This document shows, piece after piece, positions 45,701 to 54,598 of a stretch of 64,000 nucleotides of DNA. How positions within the stretch are numbered: position 1 is the first letter of the stretch; every line of letters begins with the position of its first letter. Both the position numbers and the translations under genes were made by a program. The notes beneath the pieces are model-generated. The model was not told the origin of the DNA. It worked only from the letters and a program-made list of their open reading frames with translations, and did no database searches. The stretch is from an uncultured Clostridia bacterium (GTDB lineage Bacteria > Bacillota > Clostridia > Christensenellales > Borkfalkiaceae), in assembly GCA_934247225.1 (NCBI GenBank), contig CAKQJE010000006.1, forward strand, positions 33,894 to 97,893. The letters run 5' to 3'.

Positions 45701-46551
45701 GTATCTTTCGTTTTCTGATAAATGAGCGTAGCGTACAATTCGTTGCCGCTGTACACCTGACTCAAACTCGTTTCAGAAACGAAATATTCAAAAACTTCCA
45801 CGGTCTTATCGCCGTCTCGGTACAGATAGGTTGCGCCGCTCGGAAGAGAGAGCGAACCGTAAGATGCGCCGTTGATGCCGAGGTATTCTCCTGCAAGCAT
45901 CGTGCCTGTTCTCGTCCTTACCCATATCTGCATATTATCGCTGTGTGCCTGGTTGCCGATAAGATCGGCTTCGTCAACGACGGCAGTTACACGGAAATAG
46001 GCACCGACATCGCGGTCGAATACGCCTTCATAAGTAACGCTGTTTCCGTTGGAAGACGCAGGCGTACCATCTGCATTGTAAATTCCATCGCCGTCAGTAT
46101 AGGTATAGGAATCTTTTCCCGCGAGCGCCTCCGCCAGTCCCTCGATATGGCGAATACAAGTAATCTCAATATTTCCCGTGATGTCTTTACCCGGAATCGT
46201 ATACACGCCGCCGTCGGGGGGTGTCATATCGTATGTCCGCCCGCCGATGGTTACATTGATCTCAAATTCATAACCTTCCTGATACGGTTCGTTGAATGAA
46301 TAATCCATTCCTTCCGTCGCAGTCGTCTTGGTCAACTTCAGATCATTGAGCGATTCCCCCTCGTATCCGTTCGTATCGAGGCTGCCCCACACATACCTGT
46401 AGCCCGGCTCCGCCTTCGTAACGGTATACATTTCAGGCGTGCCGCCGCTGTCGGAATCGTTAACACCTTGATCTTTACCACAAGCGACAAAGCACACAAC
46501 CATTGCCGCTAGTGACAGTGCTAAACCGATAACTAAAATTTTTTTCTTCAT
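42751..46551 (-). CDS. Large glycan-binding lipoprotein with CBM9-like and B-repeat domains
   Basis: A 1266-residue lipoprotein with lipobox FVACG near residue 24. Two CBM9/DOMON-like domains start with TIDGVLDDAVWG (about residue 350) and TLDGKLDESAWSG (near 1120), the D-G-x-L-D-(E/D)-x-x-W signature. Each is preceded by a related beta region (SYTYTDGDGIYN; VTYIDGDGVYG), so the protein looks internally duplicated. A Listeria-Bacteroides B-repeat (TISREGYIFLGWAT-like, ISREGYIFLGWAT) sits between. It is the surface glycan-binding member of the second locus. The start has GGAGTGAG upstream. Confidence 0.75.
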   Translation of the reverse strand: MKKKILVIGLALSLAAMVVCFVACGKDQGVNDSDSGGTPEMYTVTKAEPGYRYVWGSLDTNGYEGESLNDLKLTKTTATEGMDYSFNEPYQEGYEFEINVTIGGRTYDMTPPDGGVYTIPGKDITGNIEITCIRHIEGLAEALAGKDSYTYTDGDGIYNADGTPASSNGNSVTYEGVFDRDVGAYFRVTAVVDEADLIGNQAHSDNMQIWVRTRTGTMLAGEYLGINGASYGSLSLPSGATYLYRDGDKTVEVFEYFVSETSLSQVYSGNELYATLIYQKTKDTPSTCVFAGKGSEGGDDYSRYWSVNDGRFDDKGVDGFGNATLVTKNGIYDMFMQAKTSDGITIDGVLDDAVWGSKTSKTYNFTGGESVTYAGFTGANGIYFGVKAKSRSLEGLDDTKTALRLLFPDDKNSSDLYLRAIGLCWQQRVMGAEAVKITKDSDNTYTIVFEGYIPYRVLQAKRSNYADFVTTDSEGRVTSVDVNLYFTAPSMKVTANGGTESAIWLENGSASSIYNFTLSAEGLSDYCVPGYDVTATDSVANIFTVTAADTAEYGKNYSFTVNKLVENVVVEVSIAGKAYAMAEPTSEGVYTIPGADVIGNITITVHEPIKVGKPANVNFTLTGDDTVSINGVYEFTVSASAGYVVTEVKIGEQTLTGTDGKYSYRAGTENFTISVTVETIQQAHEATFSIAFNANNGTGSTEATGIPLTKTNVEWGSTINLTSAISREGYIFLGWATSADADTPAYGASALENVTAYFYMNGDISDPVETGETVTLYAVWQAEEYALNVVQNGYADLGTHTNNTKGAASTPDYITVSATKAVFDTDLTFTDPSTLSGYSDYEFEIVVTIDGIKYNLSAAQDGKYTIPGEEIVGVVSITVTRHIKGYEILEDKASVTYIDGDGVYGANGQPVESNGNSVKYEGVYDPSKGAYFRVTVVTKSIDNEGTATTSDQINVWMLKNGGKAASDAVRLRFGLSGSTINQNQIIDFTKVVYASPRNNDGTYTSVFELFFPASALTNYVSGNDLYLMIAYTPSDDNKARETCVFAGKPKREDFARYWSLCGTEANTVGWRNGILVNANGFYDFNGQAKLNGVTLDGKLDESAWSGKTSVTYAAADMGKTGKEEIAYTGFMGTDGFYYAATMKISSYNVAAADCTDTLILNFGSDGLANPRIELQITGLGNVNRVMGGVGVYITEADGYYTVTFEGYVPYRVLGAKWPSFTYTEDCLSLYMGFNSGANKHWLKEGEYSGYAYNFTITKTGLVLKES

Positions 46552-46719
46552 AACTCACTCCTTTGCAATATATTTTTTGCTATTGCCACCGCATCGCAAA
46601 TCTGCGTTGCAGCACCTTTGATCTTTGCCCGAATAGAGCAAAACCGTGTTATATAGAAACCATTTTTGCCGCTACCCCCTCTTTTTTTTAAATTTGTAAA
46701 GCATAGATCTATGCAATTT

Positions 46720-48828
46720 TTATTTTTTTCCCTGCAAATCCTTTAACTGACCTGCCACCGTATAATAGTCTTTACCAAGTCCGCTGGTCGGATTCACTTC
46801 TCGCCAATAGGTTAGCCCCGTATCCGACGCATCCTTGTAAACATCGATCATCAGTTCGATTTTCTCTTCGGCTGTAAAAAAATTCGTATCGTCGCCATAA
46901 ATCGTTCCGATGAGATAGTTAAGCGAGACCCCCTCGCGCTTGATGCGAGTTTCCAATGTTTTATACAGCGCAGGATCGGAAATTTTGTACTTTTCAATTG
47001 ACGTATATGCCTTTTCAAGGCTTGCTTTCCACTTTAACAGCCTATCATACTCGTAGAATTTGAGCGACGCGGACATTGTTTTGTCGCCACCGTGCGTAGT
47101 GCGGAAGTTAAATTTCACCCACTCATTGCCGATTTGCACTTCTTCTCCCCACCAGTAGTCGGCCCGCTCATCAAAATAAGTGCGGTAATCGTCAAACCAC
47201 TCGCGCATGGCGGGCGCTGCATCGTGATAGTAAGCAGTGAAGAAGCCATCAATCAATTTTTCGATATCCTGCGTACAGTCCCAAGAGAGTTGTGCGCTCA
47301 AATACGTTTTCAAATTGCCCCAGTCAGTCATCTGCGTATTGGCTGTCTGCCCCTGCGCGTGCAGGAACACGGCGTTGTTTTCCACATACCAGCGGATATT
47401 TTCGTCCATCGAATTATACGGATTCTGCGGTACAAAATAGTTGGTATAGAATGTTTTATCGTACGTCCACATAGCGATGTGCGACGCAATCGTTTTCCAC
47501 TGCGCCATGCGCTTATATTCGATTTTGTTCACATCGTCTTCGAACGTCTTGTAATAGTCGGCGGCGATGGGAGCATACAGGAGTGCGACGTTGTCGCCGA
47601 GAATAATGTCTTTGCCGTAAGGACCATCTAAAATCGGCTCAAAAGTACCGTCTGAATTTTCTCGCACAGGTGGTTGCTCCGTCTGCTGATAAGCGAAAAT
47701 AAACACCGTAATCTTGCGCCCGCCGTATTTTTCATTCATATACTCTTGAAGGTTTTTCGCCACCTTATTAGCAACCATGATGTACGATGCGGCATTTGAC
47801 CCGCCATATGCCTCGGTGATCTCTTTGCAATATTCACACTCGCACCAGTCGAAGTTATCGGCAGGCGTAAGACAGAAGAACAGCTCGCTGTCATTGGTAT
47901 CGTTGCGGAATTTTGCATCGATGAGCTTTTCCATTGATACTACCAAAGCGTTGACAAGCGCGCTTTGATCGGCTTCTCCGTGCTTTTTGCCGTCCGTACC
48001 TGAAGCGACAGGTCTGCCCGCATAGCAAAGTTGGGTGGCTGCGCCCGTACTGCCGAATCCGAACCATTCGGGATGATCCGAATTTTCGTTCCTCGGCAAG
48101 ATATACTGCGTCGTATGCCAGTTACCGACACCGCCATTACTGTCTCTTGCGGTTACGATAAAATCGTCCTGCGGAGTAGAACGCATTCTCAGCGCCGATT
48201 CGTTGTCTATCACTGATACGAACTGCCCGTCTGCCATATACCGCACGGCAATGGAAGGCGTCACGGTCAAATCGAAATCGAGGAGTTTTTTCTCGGTTAC
48301 GTCCCGTTCAAGATCATAACAGTCTTTTGCATAAAAATGATAGCCGAACTGCCTTTCCAAAAACTCGTACACAGCGAAAAGAGTGCCGTGTGTACTGCCG
48401 CCAACGAGATATATGCTCTGATCTTTAGTAATAATGGCGTATCCATCCGTACCCAGCTTTCCTTTATCGACGGTAATACCGGCAGAGCGCAACAGCGCAG
48501 TATCACCTAAAGAAATGTATTTTGCATCGGCGGTATGCGTAAGCCCTGTATCCGCTGACACCTTTATCGTGATGCCGGGGGTAATTTCACCCAAAAATGT
48601 ACGAAGTTCCTTTATTGCGGTATCGATATACGAACCGTGAACTTCGGGATAGACGACCTTGTATTCGGTCGAGCTGTTTTCAATCAGATAGTATTGCGTC
48701 TCCTTCATATGTGATTCTTCTCCTTTCCCATCGTCTTTTGTTCCGCAGCCGGGAAGAGCCACGCACCCCATCAAGCACGCCAATAAACACAAAAACACAA
48801 GAATTTTATTTTTTATGGTTTTTTTCAT
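46720..48828 (-). CDS. DUF4838 domain lipoprotein
   Basis: A 702-residue lipoprotein; the lipobox is LPGC near residue 28. The region to about residue 150 resembles the alpha-glucuronidase/GH20-type N-terminal domain (IKELRTFLGEITPG, VGGSTHGTLFAVYEFLERQF). The DUF4838 part follows with CLTPADNFDWCECEYCKE, GGRKITVFIFAYQQT and a helical end. Such proteins are frequent in glycan loci and are thought to be surface hydrolases or binders; no activity is proven. It is 23 bases after the permease gene in the same operon. Confidence 0.78.
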   Translation of the reverse strand: MKKTIKNKILVFLCLLACLMGCVALPGCGTKDDGKGEESHMKETQYYLIENSSTEYKVVYPEVHGSYIDTAIKELRTFLGEITPGITIKVSADTGLTHTADAKYISLGDTALLRSAGITVDKGKLGTDGYAIITKDQSIYLVGGSTHGTLFAVYEFLERQFGYHFYAKDCYDLERDVTEKKLLDFDLTVTPSIAVRYMADGQFVSVIDNESALRMRSTPQDDFIVTARDSNGGVGNWHTTQYILPRNENSDHPEWFGFGSTGAATQLCYAGRPVASGTDGKKHGEADQSALVNALVVSMEKLIDAKFRNDTNDSELFFCLTPADNFDWCECEYCKEITEAYGGSNAASYIMVANKVAKNLQEYMNEKYGGRKITVFIFAYQQTEQPPVRENSDGTFEPILDGPYGKDIILGDNVALLYAPIAADYYKTFEDDVNKIEYKRMAQWKTIASHIAMWTYDKTFYTNYFVPQNPYNSMDENIRWYVENNAVFLHAQGQTANTQMTDWGNLKTYLSAQLSWDCTQDIEKLIDGFFTAYYHDAAPAMREWFDDYRTYFDERADYWWGEEVQIGNEWVKFNFRTTHGGDKTMSASLKFYEYDRLLKWKASLEKAYTSIEKYKISDPALYKTLETRIKREGVSLNYLIGTIYGDDTNFFTAEEKIELMIDVYKDASDTGLTYWREVNPTSGLGKDYYTVAGQLKDLQGKK

Positions 48829-48851
48829 CTTTTCCTCTCATAAATAATCTT

Positions 48852-49808
48852 TCATTCTTTCACGCCGCCCATCGTCACGTTGTTCATCAATCTGTTGTGG
48901 AAAGCGAGAAAGACTATAAAAATGGGTAAAAACAGAATCATACAGCCCGCAACTTTATGTGGCAGATCGGAAGTAGCATTACCCGTTCCCCTGCTGAACT
49001 CAAACACACCAATAGCAAGGGTGGGATGGTTGGGAATGATAAGAAGCGGAGTTTGGTAGTCGTTCCACATTCCCACAAATTCCGTCAGGAACAATGTTAA
49101 AAATATCCCCTTTGCAAGCGGAAGCATAATTCGAAAAAAGATATCGAACTGCGATGCCCCATCGATCTCCGCCGCCTCCGAATACTCCTTTGAGATAGAT
49201 TTGAAGTAGGCATGAAATATCATAAAGTCCATCCCGATATAGTGCAGTTTCGTCACCCAAAAACCAAAAATTGTGTCGTATAATCCAAGCGCATGCATGA
49301 CATGCAACTGCGAAGGTCCCGAACCGACAATAGGCAGAATAATCGTAATGATGTTAAAGGTATATAAGATTTTGGAAATAGGATAGTCGTTGAACTTCGC
49401 AACGCAGTACGCCGTAAAACACTGCGCCGCCACCAGAAGAATCGAACCTACCACCGCCACGAGAATACTGTTCAAAAGCATTCCTTCCATATACACATAC
49501 CGCGTGCCGCCTGCCGTTTTTACCTCCACACGCATGAAGTCGTATACATCAAGATAGTTAGACAGCCGAAATTGCTTCGGAAACCCCAAGACGTTATAGA
49601 GGAATTCTTCCGACCCCTTCAACGAAGCTAAAAAACCCCAAACGATCAGATACAGCAAAAAGACCGTATAAGCCACGAAAATAAGGAAAGCGACGATGTA
49701 AAGCGGACTTGTCGTCGTAAAAATATTTTTTAAGCGCTGCCCGGCTTTGAGCAACGTCCTTTTCAGCGACGCTCGTAAATCGTTCATCGTTGTCTTAATA
49801 TTCTGCAT
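48852..49808 (-). CDS. Carbohydrate ABC transporter permease (MalG type)
   Basis: A 318-residue CUT1 permease with a long basic N-terminus and six spans (IVAFLIFVAYTVFLLYLIVW first). The EAA loop is EAAEIDGASQFDIFFRIMLP. It ends MNNVTMGGVKE, a typical MalG C-terminus. It lies 17 bases after its partner permease. No ATPase gene is nearby. Confidence 0.93.
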   Translation of the reverse strand: MQNIKTTMNDLRASLKRTLLKAGQRLKNIFTTTSPLYIVAFLIFVAYTVFLLYLIVWGFLASLKGSEEFLYNVLGFPKQFRLSNYLDVYDFMRVEVKTAGGTRYVYMEGMLLNSILVAVVGSILLVAAQCFTAYCVAKFNDYPISKILYTFNIITIILPIVGSGPSQLHVMHALGLYDTIFGFWVTKLHYIGMDFMIFHAYFKSISKEYSEAAEIDGASQFDIFFRIMLPLAKGIFLTLFLTEFVGMWNDYQTPLLIIPNHPTLAIGVFEFSRGTGNATSDLPHKVAGCMILFLPIFIVFLAFHNRLMNNVTMGGVKE

Positions 49809-49825
49809 TTTTCACCTCCGTAAAA

Positions 49826-50770
49826 TCAATCGGCTGAAGGGCCGAACTTGTTGAGCAACCAGCGAACAAGTAGCGTACACGGCGCCAGCAAGAGTGTGAA
49901 ACACAGACCGGCCGCAGCCAAAAGAGGATAGTTTGCCTCCCCTGCCAACGTCCGTACATACATCCAGTAACCATAGGTGTAATAATCATACGGTGCGTCT
50001 GCCGCATAAAAAGTAAACAGATTGATCTGTTCGCCAAAGATTCCCGCCATTCTCGCCACAAAGAAAGTCAAAATGGTCGGATAGATAGTCGGAAGCGTTA
50101 TTTTGAAAAACTCCTGCATGGGCGTACAACCGTCAAGTTGCGCAGCTTCTACCATGGAATCATTGATACTGCCCATCGTACCAACATATACGAGCATCCC
50201 GCTACCCAAACCTAACCACAACGTATAGCAGATAATGCTTGGAAAGGCGGTATTAGTATCAGCCAGAAGTCCTACCGTGGCGTTACCGGTCAGCACCGGC
50301 ACCGCGGCATCGGCAAAAAACTGAAACAGCGTGACCATGATAATGCCGGAGATCATGGACGGCGTAAACAGAATGACACGAAAACACTTACCAAACAGGC
50401 GTTTCTTATAAATATAATTTGAAAGCAATATTCCGCCCGAATAGCTGACCAACAGCACCAGACCGAACATCATAAAGGTGTTCCCGAACGCCGCTTTCAG
50501 GAAGGGTAACGTTGTGAGATCGTGAAAAAACTCCTGAAAGTTTGAAAAAAATGCGCCGCCCGACAGCCACTTATACGACATCGTAACTTCATCGTATGTC
50601 TTAAACGCGAGCAAAATGGAATTGAAATTAACATAGATGTAAAAAATGATTACCTGTAAAATCGGTATACCCGCCATGACAACGTAGAAGATACTATTCC
50701 TTAACAAATTCTTCCGTTTCAGACTCTTGCTTTTCACGGGCAATCGTTGTTCTAAAAGATCGTTCTGCAT
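49826..50770 (-). CDS. Carbohydrate ABC transporter permease (MalF type)
   Basis: A 314-residue CUT1 permease with six spans. The EAA loop is VEAAQLDGCTPMQEFFKITL. It partners the permease at 48852 and the binding protein at 50832. The start is preceded by a GGGGAGGT-like site. It is 61 bases downstream of the binding-protein gene. Confidence 0.93.
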   Translation of the reverse strand: MQNDLLEQRLPVKSKSLKRKNLLRNSIFYVVMAGIPILQVIIFYIYVNFNSILLAFKTYDEVTMSYKWLSGGAFFSNFQEFFHDLTTLPFLKAAFGNTFMMFGLVLLVSYSGGILLSNYIYKKRLFGKCFRVILFTPSMISGIIMVTLFQFFADAAVPVLTGNATVGLLADTNTAFPSIICYTLWLGLGSGMLVYVGTMGSINDSMVEAAQLDGCTPMQEFFKITLPTIYPTILTFFVARMAGIFGEQINLFTFYAADAPYDYYTYGYWMYVRTLAGEANYPLLAAAGLCFTLLLAPCTLLVRWLLNKFGPSAD

Positions 50771-50831
50771 CGCTTACCTCCCCTTTCCGTATTACCGTTT
50801 GATAAATTTCACACATTTACGGGCGCACAAA

Positions 50832-52520
50832 TCACTTGAAGTCGTTCTGGAACGTTTCCTGCCAATACTCTTTATCAGCGAACAGCAATCCGTTAAAATA
50901 ATCTTCTGCGGAAACGCCGCCCAAAAAGTCGGTTGTAGGATGGTTGTAACTGTGATCGCCGATTATCACCGCCCATGATGAAGCGCTCAACAGAGTTCCT
51001 TTCTGCCGAGTAAACAACCGCGAATCGGCAAAAGGATACACGTTTTCAGACGCCTCTTTCACCTGCAGCAACTGTTTGGCATAATAAGTAAGCTTATTGT
51101 TTCCACTAAGCGTATATGTGTATGGTTTTAAAAGACTTACCGTTTCGGTAAATTCCACAAGGCTGTCGTTGGAGTGCGCAAATTTAAGAAACTCTTTCGC
51201 AAGCTCGATTTTGCTTTCGTCGATATTCGCATTGATGAAGGCAGCAGACTGCTTGGAATTAAATAAAGTGTGCGTGCCGTCCACATGATCTTCCGTAGGC
51301 TTGGGCAGTGGCATCATACCGAATCGCTGTTTATATTTCCCGCCGCCATACTGCTCATTTGTGGGAAAATACTCGTCCGCCTCGTTAAACCACCACGTTC
51401 CCTCAATGAGCATGGCGATTTCCTGTCCCAAAGGCGCCCCTTGGCTGGCATCTTCAGTCTTAATAAAATACGCCTGCATGGTCTTATGGTCGATGGTAGC
51501 TTTATTCATTATTTTATTGCTGTAATACCCTTCATCGATAATGGTTTCGATAAATTTGAGTGCATAATACTTCCCCTGTTGCCTATAGAGCTTGTAACCG
51601 TCTTTGTCTGTAATCGTCTCTGCCGTTTGGCTTATGATCGGCGTTGTGCCGTCAAAGCCCGTGATTAAGCCTTCCGCTTCTCCGTTGAAAGTAAAGTTCA
51701 GACTGTACTGATCCGCCCCATCCACATCGGCAGCCATACAGAACAAGAAAGAATTGATATACGAAAGGTCGTACTTCCCGTTCCATGCGATAGGAATCAG
51801 CGGCTGTCCTCCCTTTGTGCTCTTTGTCTGCTGAATATGTTCGCACAGCGCAAAGAAGTCGTCGAATGTGCGGGGCAATCCGTCGTCATAAGTACCCTTC
51901 TTGCCGTCCTGTCCGACGGTCGCTTCTTTAACATTGCCTGTCCACCCGCCACCATCCTTGAAGTAAAATCCGTACTTTTCCCAAAGATCGACGTTGAACA
52001 TAATTCCGTTGGTATCTTCATAAAACGGAATCGCATAATATTTATTATCGTCCGTCTTATAGTATTCCGCCGCGCTTTCGTCCATTTTACTCTCGATCGT
52101 CGTTCCTTCAGGATCGCCGTAAGCGCTCAGATCGGCATTCTTGCCGCTCACTGCGTCGGTAATGTCCAAAAGCAACTTTTTATTCACCCACGTTTCGTAA
52201 TCGACCCCCTCGTTGAATACCACCTCCACGCGTTCACGCTTAAAATTATTGATTAGCGATGTTGCCCTGTCTACGCCTTCTACGAGCACTTGCACGCCCT
52301 TCTTTCCGTTCAATTCATAATTGGCGAAAGCTTCTTCAAACCGGTCGGCAACAAGTTCGAGCCAACCTTTTCCGACACCCTGGTCGAGCGTTCCGACATA
52401 TAACTGCGTTTTGGACGAATCGATTTCTTGATCGCCTGAAGTTCTGCGACACCCACCCATCGGCAAAGCCGTAAACGTCATAACCGCCACGCAAAATAAT
52501 ACAAGAATTTTCCTTTTCAT
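50832..52520 (-). CDS. Extracellular sugar-binding lipoprotein (ABC importer)
   Basis: A 562-residue solute-binding protein with lipobox MGGC near residue 24. It is longer than usual (about 420), as in the family binding larger oligosaccharides. Typical segments are YAIPFYEDTNGIMFNVDLWE and MLIEGTWWFNEADEYF. It is the first gene of the second glycan operon, with its own promoter at 52551-52579, divergent from the AraC gene. Confidence 0.9.
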   Translation of the reverse strand: MKRKILVLFCVAVMTFTALPMGGCRRTSGDQEIDSSKTQLYVGTLDQGVGKGWLELVADRFEEAFANYELNGKKGVQVLVEGVDRATSLINNFKRERVEVVFNEGVDYETWVNKKLLLDITDAVSGKNADLSAYGDPEGTTIESKMDESAAEYYKTDDNKYYAIPFYEDTNGIMFNVDLWEKYGFYFKDGGGWTGNVKEATVGQDGKKGTYDDGLPRTFDDFFALCEHIQQTKSTKGGQPLIPIAWNGKYDLSYINSFLFCMAADVDGADQYSLNFTFNGEAEGLITGFDGTTPIISQTAETITDKDGYKLYRQQGKYYALKFIETIIDEGYYSNKIMNKATIDHKTMQAYFIKTEDASQGAPLGQEIAMLIEGTWWFNEADEYFPTNEQYGGGKYKQRFGMMPLPKPTEDHVDGTHTLFNSKQSAAFINANIDESKIELAKEFLKFAHSNDSLVEFTETVSLLKPYTYTLSGNNKLTYYAKQLLQVKEASENVYPFADSRLFTRQKGTLLSASSWAVIIGDHSYNHPTTDFLGGVSAEDYFNGLLFADKEYWQETFQNDFK

Positions 52521-52550
52521 TAGCTGATCTCCTATGCTTTTTATATTTTT

Positions 52551-52579
52551 ATTATAGCATAATTAATTTGACAATTCAA
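52551..52579 (-). promoter_or_regulatory. Promoter of the second glycan operon
   Basis: TTGAAT and TATAAT separated by 17 bases on the minus strand, about 30 bases before the binding-protein start. Confidence 0.65.
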
Positions 52580-52707
52580 GTGCTATTTTTTGCACAAATC
52601 TGCTCTGTATTGATAATTTTTCTGAAAAATATTTTTCTGTCAAATAAATTTACGGATGAAAAATTAATACATATTGTAGCGAATTGATAATATTCTTTCC
52701 CCTTCAA

Positions 52708-52736
52708 TTGACTTTTTGCTGTTTTAAGTATATAAT
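52708..52736 (+). promoter_or_regulatory. Promoter of the second AraC gene
   Basis: TTGACT and TATAAT separated by 17 bases, ending 29 bases before the ATG at 52765. Confidence 0.75.
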
Positions 52737-52764
52737 GTTAGTACAATTTTGTAGGAGACCTTTT

Positions 52765-53652
52765 ATGGATGTAAGACAAAATACAGGCAGTTTGTATCCT
52801 GACAAATGTTTTCTGTCTCATTTAACATATGAAGATGATGACCATCTACACACTCATCTCTATTACGAAATCGCCTATGTTCTCGACGGTAGCATAGAAC
52901 ATATTTGCAACGGAGAAAAGAAAACGCTACAACCGGGAAACGTCATCTTGCTACGCCCCGGTGACCTCCATACCTACAAACGCTTTCAAAACAATTCGGA
53001 ATGCACTCACCGTGACTTATGTATATCACAAGATTTATTCTCTTCCGTTTGTAATTTTTTATCAGAAAATCTCTTAGAAAAAATAAAAAAAAGCCCACAA
53101 TGCCTGTATGCAGAGCTATCCGAAGAACAACTCAGTTATTTTGAAAACTGTTGGACAAAGATCAACAATTTATTTGAAAAATTTTCTTTGTCCTCCCCCA
53201 ACACGGTAATGCCTACGCTAAAGGCGTCACTCGCCACCCTATTAAGCGTTATTGAACTACCCAATTTCGACCAAGAACCAACAAATTATCCGATTTGGCT
53301 TAAAAATATGCTTGCCCGTTTTACAAAAAAAAATTATATACAAGGCGGCATTCATGCTATTATGGAAGGTATTCCGTATGATCAATCCCACATTTGCAGA
53401 GTTTTCAAAAAATATGTGGGAGAAACAATTACGGATCGATTAAATAATGTACGTCTAAAATGGGCGAAATCGTTCCTTGAAAACGGTAATATGAGTATAC
53501 CGCAAATTGCCGAAGAGATAGGATTTGCAAGTGACAGTTATTTTACGAAATTGTTCAAAAAACGTTATGATATATCGCCACAACAATATCGCACGCTTTG
53601 CAAAAATGCAAAGAAAAACCTTTCTTCAATAGGTTTAAACTCTATTTTATAA
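52765..53652 (+). CDS. AraC family transcriptional regulator of the second glycan locus
   Basis: A 295-residue regulator. The cupin-type sensor has HLHTHLYYEIAYVLDGSIEH and NVILLRPGDLHTY. The C-terminal helix-turn-helix pair includes PYDQSHICRVFKKYVGETIT and ISIPQIAEEIGFASDSYFTK-like (IPQIAEEIGFASDSYFTKLF). ATG 52765 has GTAGGAGAC upstream; the open frame before it is promoter. Codon use is more AT-rich than in neighbouring genes. It is divergent from the operon starting at 52520 and probably activates it. Confidence 0.9.
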   Translation: MDVRQNTGSLYPDKCFLSHLTYEDDDHLHTHLYYEIAYVLDGSIEHICNGEKKTLQPGNVILLRPGDLHTYKRFQNNSECTHRDLCISQDLFSSVCNFLSENLLEKIKKSPQCLYAELSEEQLSYFENCWTKINNLFEKFSLSSPNTVMPTLKASLATLLSVIELPNFDQEPTNYPIWLKNMLARFTKKNYIQGGIHAIMEGIPYDQSHICRVFKKYVGETITDRLNNVRLKWAKSFLENGNMSIPQIAEEIGFASDSYFTKLFKKRYDISPQQYRTLCKNAKKNLSSIGLNSIL

Positions 53653-53689
53653 TCTTTCTTTCGATATTTTCTCATTTATATTCAAAAAT

Positions 53690-53737
53690 AAGGACGTGAG
53701 ACATCATTGCACCTCTCGCGTCCTTATTTTTATTTGG
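53690..53737 (+). terminator. Terminator of the second AraC gene
   Basis: AAGGACGTGAGA pairs with TCTCGCGTCCTT and is followed by ATTTTTATTT. Confidence 0.85.
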
Positions 53738-53754
53738 TCTAAAAACCACACGCT

Positions 53755-54007
53755 GAGCGAGTGGATAAAAAGCTTATCTGCGTTTGTTTAAAACGAGCAA
53801 AAGCTATTTACTTCTGAAAACAGAATGTTTAACGGTCTGTTTTCTGTAATCGTGGACTCTGGATGTTTCCTTACCGCAACAAGGGCAAATTTGCTTTGAT
53901 TTCGATGTTGAGATGTGAAACTTAATAAAATTTGTTTTTTCGCGAATTTTGTCTATCGTAACGTTGCGTAATCCGATGAAGTTTGCTATAATATTTGTGT
54001 TGAGCAT
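53755..54007 (-). pseudogene. ISL3-family transposase N-terminal remnant
   Basis: The first 67 codons encode the ISL3 zinc-ribbon start (ICPCCGKETSRVHDYRKQTV). The same frame continues past TAG with LLLVLNKRR and another stop, as expected for the family's next segment but with nonsense codons. The remaining 350 or so residues are gone. Confidence 0.8.
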
Positions 54008-54149
54008 ATTGATTATTTCCTTTGTGTTTTTGTCGTAGAAAATATTATATTGGAAATTTCAAATATGCTCAACTTTTTTTATGCCATAAAACAAAAAAAT
54101 GTTGAAGTGTTTTCCTCACACCCCAACATTTATTTTAGAGCCGAAAATT

Positions 54150-54246
54150 CCTCAAAAATGCTAAAAAACATATAAAAAAGAGCCAAAAACGCTTGTTTTT
54201 GACTCTTTTTTAACCGAATCAGTAATTTCGGTCAACGTAGATGGCT
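54150..54246 (-). repeat. Copy of the rRNA-operon terminator block
   Basis: Nearly the same as 63270-63366, including the terminator stem (54175-54212), ACCGAAATTACTGATTCGGT in reverse, and CAACGTAGATGGCT, the last five bases of the tRNA 3' end. No tRNA or rRNA gene follows here; 54247-54310 has two hairpins (ACGAAATAGC with GCTATCTCGT, and GGGCACTCGCGATCCCC) of unknown nature. Confidence 0.75.
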
Positions 54247-54310
54247 TTGTAATACGAAATAGCTACACCGCTATCTCGTCAGGGCACTCGCGATCCCCTA
54301 CCATTGTTGT

Positions 54311-54531
54311 GTTTCTTCTTTTTTCGTGTTTTCTCCTTACAAAGTTTATATTTTTTGCATTTTTGTCGGTTCTAAAACAGACAAATTTCCATCGATTGCG
54401 ATATGATGCTATGATAAAAACGATACTCGTATCACCCTTCTATGGCGGGTGCAAGCCACCGGTTTACCGACGGTTATGAATCAGAAAAACGTAAAAACAA
54501 ATATTAAGCAAAAAAAACAATATTCAGGATA
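54311..54531. other. Gene-free stretch with a short GC-rich hairpin
   Basis: Around 54440-54475 CACCCTTCTATGGCGGGTG and ACCGGTTTACCGACGGT form small hairpins that recall the right ends of IS200/IS605-type elements. This is a weak resemblance. Nothing else is supported. Confidence 0.25.
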
Positions 54532-54560
54532 TTGCCAACGTGGGAATGGAATAGTATAAT
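54532..54560 (+). promoter_or_regulatory. Promoter of the phosphatase lipoprotein gene
   Basis: TTGCCA and TATAAT separated by 17 bases; AAGGTGA and the ATG at 54599 follow. Confidence 0.7.
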
Positions 54561-54598
54561 GTGGTTAACTTTGTATGCTATATGATAAGGTGAATAAA

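Noticed and set aside
53804..54007. Intact small zinc-ribbon protein
   Set aside because: Same frame continues as ISL3 transposase past stop codons, so it is a remnant.
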